Shown piece after piece: positions 40,607 to 49,316 of a DNA stretch of 64,000 nucleotides; position 1 is the stretch's first letter, and each line of letters begins with the position of its first letter. Position numbers and translations under genes: made by a program. The DNA is from Gemmatimonadales bacterium (GTDB taxonomy: Bacteria > Gemmatimonadota > Gemmatimonadetes > Gemmatimonadales > GWC2-71-9). The stretch is taken from NCBI GenBank assembly GCA_036265815.1, contig DATAOI010000052.1, positions 62,001-126,000 on the forward strand, read 5' to 3'. The notes under the pieces are model-generated. The model saw only the letters and a list, made by a program, of their open reading frames with translations, did not search any database and was not told where the DNA came from.

Positions 40607-42652
40607 CTAGGACGCGACCGCGTGCTCCTTCTGATTCTCCTCCGCCACCCGCGCCGCAACCTCGGGGGGAGCCTCGGCGTACCCGTGGAACTTCTGGCGA
40701 TGGGTGCCGCGGCCGTGGGTGATGGAGTGCAGCGTGGTGGAGTACTTGTAGAGCTCCGCCTCCGGCACGATGGCCCGGACCTTGGTGAGCCGGCCGTCCG
40801 CCTCGGTGCCCAGAATCTGGCCCCGCCGAGCGCTGAGGTCGCCCATCACGTCGCCGAGCACGTCGTCCGGTGCCCAGGCTTCGACTTCGACCAGCGGCTC
40901 CAGCAGCACCGGCCGCGCCTTGGGCGCCACGTTCCTGAACGCCAGAATGCCGGCCATCTTGAACGACATTTCATTGGAGTCGACGTCGTGGTAGGAGCCG
41001 TCGTAGCACTCCGCCTGGAAGTCCACCAGGGGATAGCCCGCCACCACTCCCCGCTCGGCCGCCTCCTGCACCCCGCGATCGACCGCCGGGATGTACTTAT
41101 TGGGGATGACGCCGCCCACGATGTCGTCCACGAAGGTATAGCCGGCACCCCGCGGGCGAGGTGACAAGCGCACCCAGCAGTCGCCGTACTGCCCGCGGCC
41201 GCCGCTCTGCTTCTTGTGCTTGCCCTGCCCCTCGGCCTTGCCCTTGATGGTCTCGCGATAGGCCACCCGGGGGCGGATCAGCTCTGCGTGCACTCCGAAC
41301 TTCCGCTCCAGCCGATGGAGGATGGTGTCGAAGTGCCGCTCGCCCATCCCGTGAATGAGGGTCTGGCCCAGCTCGGAGCTGTACTCGAACTGGAAGGTGG
41401 GATCCTCCTCGTGCAGCTTGTGGAGCCCCGCGGCCAGCTTGTCCTCCTCGCCCCGCTGCTTGACCAGCACGGCGGAGGTGGCCACAGACTCAGGCAGGGG
41501 GATGGGGGGAAGCCGCACCGGGCGGTCGGCCCGGCAGAAGGTGTCGCCGGTGTGGGTGTTGCGCAGCTTGGCGACTGAGCCGATGTCGCCCGCCGAGAGG
41601 CGCTCCACCTCGATCCGGTCCTTTCCCTGTTGGATCGAGAGGTGGTTGAGCTTCTCCGCCACCTCGTGCTCCGCGTTCCAGACCTCGTCGCCGTTCCGGA
41701 GCTCGCCCGAATAGAGCCGGAAGAGCGTGACATCTCCCACGTGCGGCTCGGAGTGGGTCTTGAAGACCCGGCCCACCAGCGGCGCCTCGACCGGCGGGGT
41801 GACTTCGCCGGCCGCGGGCAGGAGCTCCACCATCTTCTTGAGCAGCGTGCGGACCCCATAGGTCAGCTCGCCGCTGCCGCAGAAGAGCGGGACGATCTGC
41901 CCGGCGACGATCGCTTTCTTGATGCCGTCGATGAACTCTGACCGGGGGATCGCCTCGCCGGCCAGGTAGCGCTCGATGAGCGAGTCGTCGGTCGAGGCCA
42001 CGGCCTCGGTCAGGTGCTCGGTGTACTCCTCGAAGCGAGCCTGGTACTCGGCCGGGATGGGGACGACCTCGTACTCGCCGGTCTTGGTCCCCTTCTTATA
42101 GAAGTGGCAATGGCCCGAGAAGAGATTGATGATCCCGTGGAAATCGTGACCCTCACCGATGGGGATCTCCACCGGGACCACTTTGGGGGTCAGGTGGGTC
42201 TTGATGTCGGTGAAGACCCGCTCGAAGTCGGCGTGGTCCTTGTCCATCTGGGAGACGAACAGGAGCCGCGGAAGGTGGAGCTGGTCGCAGACTTCCCAGA
42301 CCTTCTCGGTGCCGACTTCGACACCCCCGGTCGCGCTCAGCACCACGACGGCGGCGTCGGCGGCGTGCAGGCCGGTGACGACTTCGCCGAAGTAATCGAG
42401 GTACCCGGGGGTGTCGAGGAGATTGATCTTGGTGTCGAGCCACTCGGCGTAGCCTAAGCCGAGGCTGATCGAGTGCTTACGTTCGATTTCATCGGGGGAG
42501 TAATCGGTCAGCGTCGTACCGTCTTTGATCGAGCCGTGGCGCCGGCCGGCTCCGGATACGAATGCGAGTGCATCGACGAGGGATGTCTTCCCGCTCGCTC
42601 CGTGGCCAACGAACGCCACGTTGCGGATGGCGTTGGAGCCATAGACCTTCAT
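40607..42652 (-). CDS. EF-G-II-type translational GTPase with altered G motifs
   Basis: A 681-residue EF-G paralogue. ATG 42652 has AAGGAGGT 8 nt upstream; a GTG at 42661 is less suitable. The P-loop is GHGASGKTS. Switch II reads DTPGYLDYF, so the catalytic His of canonical EF-G (DTPGH) is Tyr, as in the EF-G-II subgroup. The G4 specificity motif, normally NKMD, is SQMD. Domain II-V features are present (KQSGGRGQYGDCWVR). This is unlikely to be the main elongation factor; a ribosome-recycling or stress role is possible. Last residues are followed immediately by DUF2784. Confidence 0.9.
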   Translation of the reverse strand: MKVYGSNAIRNVAFVGHGASGKTSLVDALAFVSGAGRRHGSIKDGTTLTDYSPDEIERKHSISLGLGYAEWLDTKINLLDTPGYLDYFGEVVTGLHAADAAVVVLSATGGVEVGTEKVWEVCDQLHLPRLLFVSQMDKDHADFERVFTDIKTHLTPKVVPVEIPIGEGHDFHGIINLFSGHCHFYKKGTKTGEYEVVPIPAEYQARFEEYTEHLTEAVASTDDSLIERYLAGEAIPRSEFIDGIKKAIVAGQIVPLFCGSGELTYGVRTLLKKMVELLPAAGEVTPPVEAPLVGRVFKTHSEPHVGDVTLFRLYSGELRNGDEVWNAEHEVAEKLNHLSIQQGKDRIEVERLSAGDIGSVAKLRNTHTGDTFCRADRPVRLPPIPLPESVATSAVLVKQRGEEDKLAAGLHKLHEEDPTFQFEYSSELGQTLIHGMGERHFDTILHRLERKFGVHAELIRPRVAYRETIKGKAEGQGKHKKQSGGRGQYGDCWVRLSPRPRGAGYTFVDDIVGGVIPNKYIPAVDRGVQEAAERGVVAGYPLVDFQAECYDGSYHDVDSNEMSFKMAGILAFRNVAPKARPVLLEPLVEVEAWAPDDVLGDVMGDLSARRGQILGTEADGRLTKVRAIVPEAELYKYSTTLHSITHGRGTHRQKFHGYAEAPPEVAARVAEENQKEHAVAS

Positions 42653-42747
42653 GGCCTCCACCTCCTTGGATAGGTTGGATTTCCAAGGTGGTCTCCCGGC
42701 ATCGGGTTGTCAATTCGGCGGCGGGCGGGCCCGGCGCGCGGCCAGTC

Positions 42748-44643
42748 CTACCGATACCCTGCCGCCTGCAGATGGAACAGCTCCGCATAGAGGCCGCCGA
42801 GCTCCACCAGTGCCTCGTGGGTCCCCTGCTCCACCAGCTCGCCACCCTGGAGCACCAGGATCCGGTCCGCCATCCGCACGGTGGAGAACCGGTGGGAGAT
42901 AAGCACCGCCATCCGCCCGGCGGTGAGCTCGGAGAAACGGAGGAAGACCTGGTACTCGGCACGAGCGTCGAGCGCGGCGGTCGGCTCGTCCAGAATGAGC
43001 AGTTGAGCGTCCCTCATGTAGGCTCGGGCCAGCGCCACCTTCTGCCATTCGCCCCCGGAGAGCTCGACGCCTCCCTCGAAGCGCCGGCCCAGCATCTGGT
43101 CGTAGCGGCCGGCCAGCCGTTCGGCGACGGAATTGGCCAGGCTCCGCTGGGCGGCCGCCTCGATCCGCGGTGTGTCCTCCAAGCCACCGATGTTGCCGAC
43201 CGCGATGTTCTCCCGCAGGACGAAGTCGTAGCGGACGAAATCCTGGAAGATGACGCCGACGTTCCGCCGGAGGCTCTCGATGTCGTACTCGCGGAGGTCG
43301 ACTCCATCGAGCAGGATCCGCCCCTCGGTGGGATCGTAGAGACGGGCGAGCAGCTTGACCAGCGTGGTCTTGCCTGCTCCGTTCTCGCCCACCAGTGCCA
43401 CCCGCTCCCCCGGAGCCAGCGTGAAGTCGAGGCCCCGCACCGCCCAGGTCTCCGCGCCGGGATAGCGAAACCCCACGTTCTCGAACACGAAGCCGGCTCG
43501 GATCGGAACCGGCACGGGCCGAGCGCCCGGCTGGGGCCGGATCCGGGGTTGAAGCTCCAGGAAGGTGAACAGGTCGTCCAGATAGAGACTCTGCTCGTAG
43601 ACCTGCGAGAGCGAGAGCAGGACCCGTTGAATCAGGTCGCGGCTCTGGCGGAACGATCCGGCGAGAAAGGTCAGCACACCGATGGTGAACAGCCCCGCCG
43701 GCGAGCGATACCCGATCACGGTCAGATAGATGATCACCCCATACGCGCCGTAATATCCCAGCGTTCCCACCGCGGCCAGCAGGCTCGAGACGACGCTCCG
43801 CCGGACCGCGAGCGCTTTGTTGGCCTCGTAGAAGTCGCGGGAGAGCCGGTCGTAGCGCCCCACCAGAAAATCCGACAGGCCGAAGAGCTTGAGCTCCTTG
43901 GCCGAGATGTCGCTGGCGCCGATATAGCGCAGGTAATCGAGCTGCCGGCGCTCCGGGGTCCAGGAGTAGAGCAGCGAGTAGCCCAGGGAGGCGAAGTGGG
44001 TCTCCCCCAGGAGCGAGGGGAGTACCGCCACCAGCAGCAGGACCAGCAGCCAGGGGACGTACACCGCCAGCGCCGCGGCCAGCGTGGCGAAGGTGATGGC
44101 GTCCTGCACGGTCGAAAGCAGCAGGGTAAAGAGGCCGATCCGCCCGACCGTCTGCCGCCGGGCCCGCTCCAGCTTGTCGTACAGATCGGCGTTCTCGAAC
44201 TGCTCCAGGTCCAGCGTGGCGGAGTGCCGCATCAGCTCCACGCTGGTGCGGTTGGCGAAGAGATCTCCCAGCAGACTCTCGAACAGGGCGGAGAGCCGCG
44301 CCAGCCCTTCGCCCGCCAGGGCGATGAGCAGCTCCAGCGCCACCAGCTCGATGAGCCGCTCCCACGCCACCGCTCCGCCGCCTCGGGCCGCCCCCACCGC
44401 GTGGATCACCTCGTCCACGATCAGCTTGCCGATCCAGAGCACCGCCAGCGGTACCAGCGCGCGCGCCACGCGGAGCACGAAGATGCCGACCACGTAGCGG
44501 GGCTCGGTCTCCCACACCAGCCGCAGCAGTCGCGGCACGTGGCGGACCGCCTGCAACCGCTCCCGCCATCCGGGGCGCGGCTCGTCGGGCTTACGGGTGC
44601 TTCGGTTGGAGCGTACTATCGGATGCTGCAGCGGCAACGTCAT
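42748..44643 (-). CDS. ABC exporter, fused transmembrane and ATPase domains
   Basis: A 631-residue half-transporter that would act as a dimer in the inner membrane. Residues about 45-350 hold the six-helix ABC transporter domain (VVGIFVLRVARALVPLAVLW, LFTLLLSTVQDAITFATLAAA-type segments). The ATPase follows: Walker A GENGAGKTTL, Q-loop IFQDF, signature LSGGEWQKVALARA, Walker B LLILDEPTAAL and switch His in ISHRFST. Substrate (lipid, drug or peptide) cannot be told. ATG 44643 is preceded by TAGCTT 6 nt upstream with no Shine-Dalgarno, suggesting a leaderless mRNA. Divergent from DUF421. Confidence 0.94.
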   Translation of the reverse strand: MTLPLQHPIVRSNRSTRKPDEPRPGWRERLQAVRHVPRLLRLVWETEPRYVVGIFVLRVARALVPLAVLWIGKLIVDEVIHAVGAARGGGAVAWERLIELVALELLIALAGEGLARLSALFESLLGDLFANRTSVELMRHSATLDLEQFENADLYDKLERARRQTVGRIGLFTLLLSTVQDAITFATLAAALAVYVPWLLVLLLVAVLPSLLGETHFASLGYSLLYSWTPERRQLDYLRYIGASDISAKELKLFGLSDFLVGRYDRLSRDFYEANKALAVRRSVVSSLLAAVGTLGYYGAYGVIIYLTVIGYRSPAGLFTIGVLTFLAGSFRQSRDLIQRVLLSLSQVYEQSLYLDDLFTFLELQPRIRPQPGARPVPVPIRAGFVFENVGFRYPGAETWAVRGLDFTLAPGERVALVGENGAGKTTLVKLLARLYDPTEGRILLDGVDLREYDIESLRRNVGVIFQDFVRYDFVLRENIAVGNIGGLEDTPRIEAAAQRSLANSVAERLAGRYDQMLGRRFEGGVELSGGEWQKVALARAYMRDAQLLILDEPTAALDARAEYQVFLRFSELTAGRMAVLISHRFSTVRMADRILVLQGGELVEQGTHEALVELGGLYAELFHLQAAGYR

Positions 44644-44649
44644 GAACGG

Positions 44650-44655
44650 AAGCTA
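44650..44655 (-). promoter_or_regulatory. Candidate -10 for leaderless ABC exporter mRNA
   Basis: On the minus strand TAGCTT is followed by exactly 6 nt and ATG 44643. The same hexamer and spacing occur at 33887 on the plus strand. Confidence 0.45.
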
Positions 44656-44674
44656 ATCGTGGGAGAGCCGACCG

Positions 44675-45283
44675 ATGCACCCGATCGACTGGCACACGCT
44701 CTGGTCCAACCTCATGCACCTGGGGACGCCGGACAGCGTCGCCCATCCCGTCTCGCTGATCGAGAAGGTGATCCGCCCGGTGGTGGTCTACCTCCTGCTG
44801 GTGATCGGGCTCAAGGCCTTCGGCAAGCGCATCCTGGCGCAGCTCAACCCGTTCGATTTCGTGGTGCTGCTGACCCTGGCCAATACGGTTCAGAACGCCA
44901 TCATCGGGAACGACAGCTCGCTCCTGGGCGGCGTCCTGGGCGCCGCGGCGCTGCTCGGCGTCAACGCACTACTGGTGCGGGCCTACTATCGGGGCGCCTC
45001 GACGGAGCACATGCAGTCCGGCGAGCGCGACATCGTGCTGATCGATCAGGGGCGTCTGCAGGAGCGGGAGATGCAGCGGCTGCACATCAACGCCGGCGAG
45101 CTCACCGCCAAGGCGCATGAGCGAGGGTTCGACTGGCTGGACGACGTCGAGCGGGCCGTGCTGTATCCCAACGGCACGATCTACTTTCAGGCCAAGGCGC
45201 AGGTGACCGAGACCGCGCGCTACGCCGAGCTCATCCGTCGGATCGACCTGCTGTCCACCCAGGTGGCGGCACTCCGAAAGTGA
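44675..45283 (+). CDS. DUF421/YetF-like membrane protein
   Basis: A 202-residue protein with three N-terminal transmembrane helices (VIRPVVVYLLLVIGLKAFG, FDFVVLLTLANTVQNAIIG and LGGVLGAAALLGVNALLV) and a soluble C-terminal domain (about 105-202) containing GERDIVLIDQGRLQEREM and ERAVLYPNGTIYFQA. This layout matches the DUF421/YetF family. A Shine-Dalgarno (GGGAGAG) precedes ATG 44675. It is divergent from the ABC exporter (31 bp) and followed by an SDR 15 bp later. Molecular function not established. Confidence 0.88.
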   Translation: MHPIDWHTLWSNLMHLGTPDSVAHPVSLIEKVIRPVVVYLLLVIGLKAFGKRILAQLNPFDFVVLLTLANTVQNAIIGNDSSLLGGVLGAAALLGVNALLVRAYYRGASTEHMQSGERDIVLIDQGRLQEREMQRLHINAGELTAKAHERGFDWLDDVERAVLYPNGTIYFQAKAQVTETARYAELIRRIDLLSTQVAALRK

Positions 45284-45287
45284 GAGG

Positions 45288-45293
45288 TAGAAT
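45288..45293 (+). promoter_or_regulatory. Candidate -10 before the SDR gene
   Basis: TAGAAT followed by 5 nt and ATG 45299. A GAGAGG at 45282-45287 could instead serve as a distant Shine-Dalgarno, so leadered translation from the DUF421 transcript is an alternative. Confidence 0.3.
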
Positions 45294-45298
45294 TCACC

Positions 45299-46009
45299 AT
45301 GCCGCCCAGCATCACCGCCCTCGTCACCGGCGCGACCCACGGGATCGGCCGCGCCACCGCCTTCGCGCTCGGCCGCGCTGGCTACCGCGTCGGGGTGTGC
45401 GCCCGAACGGCCGCCAAGGTCGATGGGCTGGTGGCGGAGCTCCGGGGAGAGGGAATCGAGGCCGCGGGCCATCCGGCGGATGTCGGCGATGCGGTCCAGG
45501 CGGCCGCCGCGGTGGAGCGGATCGTCGCCGCCATCGGTGAGATCGACGTGCTGGTGAATAACGCGGGCGTGCTGATCGCCCGTCCGTTCGAGGAGCTCTC
45601 GCTGGAGGAGTGGGACGCAACCATGGCGACCAACCTCCGGAGTCTCTTCCTCATGACCCGCGCGGTGCTCCCTCCCATGCGCAGGCGAGGCGCGGGGGCC
45701 ATCGTGAACGTCGCCAGCCTTGCCGCGCGGAACGGCTTCGTCGGCGGGACGGCGTATACCGCGTCCAAGCACGCCGTGCTCGGCTTCGGCCGGTCGCTCA
45801 TGCTCGAGCTCCGGAAGGAGAACATCCGGGTCATCACCCTCTGCCCCGGCTCAGTCGCCACCGGCATGCTGCAGGACCAGCCGATGCTCCGGTCCGACCC
45901 CCAAAGGATTTTACGTCCGGAAGATGTTGCCGATACTATCCTCCATGCCCTTGCCCTCCCGACCCGGGCGCTGGTGAGCGAACTGGATCTGCGCCCGACC
46001 AACCCGTAG
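45299..46009 (+). CDS. Short-chain dehydrogenase/reductase
   Basis: A 236-residue classical SDR with TGATHGIGRATAFAL (TGxxxGIG), the NNAGVL motif, the catalytic Ser in VASLAARNGF and the YxxxK pair in AYTASKHAVLG. The cofactor is NAD(P); an Arg after the glycine motif (CARTAAK) favours NADPH. Substrate unknown. It starts 15 bp after DUF421 and is followed 2 bp later by a BFD-like ferredoxin gene. No signal peptide. Confidence 0.93.
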   Translation: MPPSITALVTGATHGIGRATAFALGRAGYRVGVCARTAAKVDGLVAELRGEGIEAAGHPADVGDAVQAAAAVERIVAAIGEIDVLVNNAGVLIARPFEELSLEEWDATMATNLRSLFLMTRAVLPPMRRRGAGAIVNVASLAARNGFVGGTAYTASKHAVLGFGRSLMLELRKENIRVITLCPGSVATGMLQDQPMLRSDPQRILRPEDVADTILHALALPTRALVSELDLRPTNP

Positions 46010-46011
46010 GT

Positions 46012-46224
46012 ATGGCACCCGTCCTGGTGACCATGTGCGTCTGCCAGCGCGTGCCGTTCGCCGAGCTCCTCCCCCAGGCCAGGGCGGCGAGCTGGTCACT
46101 GCCCGAGCTCATTCGCGAGACCGGCTGTGGGGGACAGTGCGGGCTCTGCCGGCCCTACCTGCGGCGGATGCTGGCCACCGGCGAGACCACCTTCCGCGAG
46201 CTTCTTCGGGAAGAGCCGGACTGA
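46012..46224 (+). CDS. BFD-like [2Fe-2S] domain protein
   Basis: A 70-residue protein beginning MAPVLVTMCVCQRVPFAE. The Cys pattern CVC, then about 29 residues, then CGGQCGLCRPY matches the bacterioferritin-associated ferredoxin/NifU-like [2Fe-2S] module that relays electrons from ferritin iron stores. It sits between an SDR and a sensor kinase with 2-bp and 1-bp gaps, so all three may be cotranscribed. Its partner (bacterioferritin or an oxidoreductase) is not in the window. Confidence 0.8.
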   Translation: MAPVLVTMCVCQRVPFAELLPQARAASWSLPELIRETGCGGQCGLCRPYLRRMLATGETTFRELLREEPD

Positions 46225-46225
46225 A

Positions 46226-47758
46226 ATGCGCCGGCCCTCCAGGCCCGAGGCGCTGTCGGTCCTGGCCTTCGTGGTCGGCTGGATCGGCGTGTACTTCGCC
46301 TTCCGCGACCACTGGCTGGGCATCCTTCTCCCCCTGATGACCACCATCCTCACCCTCCTGGTGGTCCGCCGGATGGAGGCGCTGGGCCGGCACCGGCGGC
46401 AGGAGCTGCAGCGGGCCCTGGAGAGCGCGGCGGCGCGCAATCGGGAGCTGGAACGGCTGCGCCATCTGGCTGCCGCGCTCCTGGCGGGCACCGATCTCGC
46501 CGGTCTGGTCCAGGAGGTGGCGGGGACGGCCGCGGAGCTGCTCGAGGCGGAAAGCGGGGCGGTCACCTTCGTGGTCGAGGAGGGCCGCTTTCTCCGGGTC
46601 TCCGCGGCGACCGGGCCGTTGAGCCGCGTACGAGGACAGCTCATTCCGGTCGACGGTTCGATGCTGGGGTGGGTGGTGACCAACGGCACGCCGTTGCTGT
46701 CGGATCACATGTCCACGGACCCGCGGTCGTATCAGATCCCCCAGCTGACCGTCACCCTCAAGACCACCGCCGCGGTTCCGTTGCGCTCTGCGGGAGTGGT
46801 GCTCGGTACGGTGAGCGTCTACAACCGGCGGGACGGGCGGTTCTTCACCGATCACGACCTCCAGCTGCTCCAGATCCTGGGCGACCAGGTCGTGGTGGGA
46901 CTGGACCGCACGGCAGTGCTGGAGGAGAGCCGGCGGAACGAGCGCGCGCTCGGTGCCAAGAATCTGGAGCTGCAGCGGGCCACCCGGCTCAAGAGCGAGT
47001 TCCTGGCCAATATGTCGCACGAGCTGCGCACACCGCTCAATGCCATCATCGGCTTCTCCGATCTGCTCCTGGCGGGAGGCGCGGGAGAGATCAACGAGCA
47101 GCAGCGCGATTTCCTCGATTCGGTGCTGCGCAATGGCCGGCACCTGCTTCAGCTGATCAACAGCGTGCTCGACCTCTCCAAGATCGAGGCGGGCCGCATG
47201 ACCCTCAGCCTGGGACGCACCGATCTGCGCGAGGCCATCACCGGAGCGGTGGCGGATACCGCCAGCCTTCGGAGTGCCAAGCGCCAGGAGTGCGACCTGC
47301 AGCTCGAAGGGTCGTCCCTCGCCGTGGTGGCCGATGGCGTTCGGGTGAGGCAGGTGCTCTTCAACCTGCTCTCCAACGCCTCCAAGTTCACCCCCGAAGC
47401 GGGCACCATCCGGCTGGCCGCGATCCGGACCCAGGCCCCGCTCCCGCTGCCCTCCGATCGCTCCGGGGAGGAGCAGCGGATGCAGACCCAGGAGGTGGTC
47501 TGGGTCTCGATCATCGACTCGGGGATCGGCATCAGCCCGGAGGATATGCCCAAGCTGTTCCAGGAGTTCAGTCAGGTGGACAGCTCGGCCAGCCGGCAAG
47601 CGCAGGGGACCGGGCTGGGACTCGCGCTCTGCAAGAAGTTCGTGGAGCTGCACGGCGGCGCCATCGGCGCGGATTCGATTCCGGGAAAGGGCTCAACCTT
47701 CTGGTTCATGCTCCCGGTCGACGGTCCCGTGAGGCGGCTGCCGCTGGCGGAGGCTTGA
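46226..47758 (+). CDS. Membrane sensor histidine kinase with GAF domain
   Basis: A 510-residue kinase. Two transmembrane helices occupy residues about 9-50 (ALSVLAFVVGWIGVYFAF, ILLPLMTTILTLLVV). A coiled-coil linker leads to a GAF domain (about 85-230). The HisKA dimerisation helix has the phospho-acceptor in NMSHELRTPLN, and the HATPase domain has NLLSNASKFTPEAG (N box), DSGIGISPED (G1) and GTGLGLALCKKF (G2). No receiver domain is fused and no response regulator adjoins. It lies 1 bp after the BFD-like gene. Confidence 0.94.
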   Translation: MRRPSRPEALSVLAFVVGWIGVYFAFRDHWLGILLPLMTTILTLLVVRRMEALGRHRRQELQRALESAAARNRELERLRHLAAALLAGTDLAGLVQEVAGTAAELLEAESGAVTFVVEEGRFLRVSAATGPLSRVRGQLIPVDGSMLGWVVTNGTPLLSDHMSTDPRSYQIPQLTVTLKTTAAVPLRSAGVVLGTVSVYNRRDGRFFTDHDLQLLQILGDQVVVGLDRTAVLEESRRNERALGAKNLELQRATRLKSEFLANMSHELRTPLNAIIGFSDLLLAGGAGEINEQQRDFLDSVLRNGRHLLQLINSVLDLSKIEAGRMTLSLGRTDLREAITGAVADTASLRSAKRQECDLQLEGSSLAVVADGVRVRQVLFNLLSNASKFTPEAGTIRLAAIRTQAPLPLPSDRSGEEQRMQTQEVVWVSIIDSGIGISPEDMPKLFQEFSQVDSSASRQAQGTGLGLALCKKFVELHGGAIGADSIPGKGSTFWFMLPVDGPVRRLPLAEA

Positions 47759-47790
47759 ATCGGGTGGCCTAGCCGCTAAGCATTCATCGA

Positions 47791-48129
47791 ATGCGACCCG
47801 GACGCCTCCTCCTGCTGCTGCTCACTGCGAGCCCACTGCTGTGGGGAGTGACCCCTGAACGGGCGGTCGAGCCGCCCACCCCATTCGAGGCGACGGCCAG
47901 TATCACCTCCTCCAGGGCGCCGCTCCCGGCCCCGGTCCACGACGAATCCACCTGCCCCTTCTGCCAGGCTGCGCTCTTCCCGCCCTGCGCCCCAGCATCC
48001 ACGGCCGTTCTGGTGGCGTCGGCGGATCTGATCCGCCGAGCGGTTCCCCAGCCGGACACCAGCGTCCGTCACGTCGTCCTCACCCGTTCCCCGAGCTCAC
48101 GAGCCCGACCCATCCTCCGATTCGTTTGA
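47791..48129 (+). CDS. Small exported protein with CPFC motif (DUF2946-like)
   Basis: A 112-residue protein with a signal peptide (LLLLLLTASPLLWG). The mature part has low complexity and one Cys pair in HDESTCPFCQAALFPPC, the kind of motif seen in DUF2946-type copper- or zinc-linked secreted proteins. It precedes a truncated metal-binding protein and a zinc-type ABC permease, so a metal-related role is likely. The rest of the sequence gives no clue. ATG 47791; no strong Shine-Dalgarno seen. Confidence 0.6.
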   Translation: MRPGRLLLLLLTASPLLWGVTPERAVEPPTPFEATASITSSRAPLPAPVHDESTCPFCQAALFPPCAPASTAVLVASADLIRRAVPQPDTSVRHVVLTRSPSSRARPILRFV

Positions 48130-48145
48130 TCAGCCGCGTGCCCGC

Positions 48146-48433
48146 ATGGGTGCGCTCTCTTCAACGCATCGGAGTTCGACATGTACGTGCGCGCCCGTCC
48201 CACAGCACGTGCAGGAGGTGATCGCCCTGATGAAGGAGCGAAAGATTCCCGTGCTCTTCGCCTCGAACTACTTCGACCGGAACCAGATCCAGCAGGTGGC
48301 TCAACGGACCGGCGCCAAGGCGGTCATCGTGCCGGAGAACACCAACGGAGCGCCCGGGGTCAACACCTACTTCGATCTGATGAACGCTTGGGTCGGTGGA
48401 CTGGCCGCGGCGTTTGGCGGAGGGGCCACCTGA
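48146..48433 (+). pseudogene. C-terminal fragment of a zinc/manganese ABC substrate-binding protein
   Basis: The 95-codon frame encodes, from about codon 20, a sequence typical of the last quarter of ZnuA-like binding proteins: QHVQEVIALMKERKIPVLFA, NYFDRNQIQQVAQRTGAKAV and VPENTNGAPGVNTYFDLMNAW. The signal peptide, the N-terminal lobe and the metal-binding His residues are missing, and the first 19 codons look unrelated. The intact protein should be about 280-300 residues. The stop overlaps the permease start (TGATG), the usual operon junction. Either a deletion has occurred in the strain or the assembly has collapsed here. Confidence 0.75.
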
Positions 48434-49284
48434 TGGATCTCAGCCTCTTTCTCCCGCCACTGGCGGCCTGTCTGGTCATCGTGGCGATTCATTCGTATCT
48501 GGGCCTGCATGTCATCGCCCGGGAAGTGATCTTCGTCGACCTCTCGCTGGCCCAGATGGCCGCGCTCGGATCCACGGTGGCCATCCTGGCCGGGAGCCAG
48601 TCCGATTCGACCGCCGCGCTCATCTATGCACTCGGCTTCACCACGCTGGGGGCCGCGGTGTTCGCGCTCACCCGCAGCGACGAGGGAGGGCGAGTGCCCC
48701 AGGAGGCGATCATCGGCATCGTGTACGTGGTCGCGTCGGCCGCTGCCATTCTGGTGGCCGACCGCACCCCACGAGGCGGCGAGGCGATCAAGGACATCCT
48801 GGTCGGGAGCCTGCTCTGGGTGACCTGGCCCACCATCATCCGGCTGGCCGGCATCTACCTGGTGCTCGGGCTCTTCCACTGGGTGCTGCGGAAGCGATTC
48901 CTGACCATTTCCTTCCAGCCGGCCACCGCGCTGGCCAACGGCTGGAGCATCCGCTGGTGGGACTTCCTGTTCTATCTCTCCTTCGGCATCGTGATCACCT
49001 TCTCGGTGCCGATCGCGGGGGTGCTGCTGGTGTTCTCCTTCCTGGTGGTCCCGGCGGCGATCGCCTTCCAGTTCACCGACCGGCAGGGGGTGCTCGCGGT
49101 GATCGCCTGGTTGACCGGCGCCCTCGCCTCGGCGTCGGGGCTTCTGATTTCCTTTCGCTACGACCTGCCCACAGGCCCGATCGTCGTCTGCATGTTCGGA
49201 GTGCTGCTGCTGATCGCGTTCGGCGTCCGGAAGGCGCTCGGGCTGCACGCGGTGGCGGAGAGAGAGGCGGTTGAGATGGCCTAG
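48433..49284 (+). CDS. ABC-3-type metal (zinc/manganese) transporter permease
   Basis: A 283-residue inner-membrane protein with about eight hydrophobic helices, matching the ZnuB/ABC-3 permease family (IVIVAIHSYLGLHVIAREVIF-type opening, VDLSLAQMAALGSTVA, SFLVVPAAIAFQFTDRQGV). In other genomes these genes are adjacent to a binding protein (znuA) and an ATPase (znuC). Here the binding protein is only a fragment, and no ATPase is encoded in the window. Starts at ATG 48433 overlapping the fragment stop. Confidence 0.92.
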   Translation: MDLSLFLPPLAACLVIVAIHSYLGLHVIAREVIFVDLSLAQMAALGSTVAILAGSQSDSTAALIYALGFTTLGAAVFALTRSDEGGRVPQEAIIGIVYVVASAAAILVADRTPRGGEAIKDILVGSLLWVTWPTIIRLAGIYLVLGLFHWVLRKRFLTISFQPATALANGWSIRWWDFLFYLSFGIVITFSVPIAGVLLVFSFLVVPAAIAFQFTDRQGVLAVIAWLTGALASASGLLISFRYDLPTGPIVVCMFGVLLLIAFGVRKALGLHAVAEREAVEMA

Positions 49285-49316
49285 CGAGGGCGGGGCGGCG
49301 GAACGCGGGGTTCCCT

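Noticed and set aside
42562-45120. An 852-codon plus-strand frame opposite the EF-G-like gene start and the ABC exporter gene.
   Set aside because: The ABC exporter motifs on the other strand are decisive; the plus frame is a compositional artefact.
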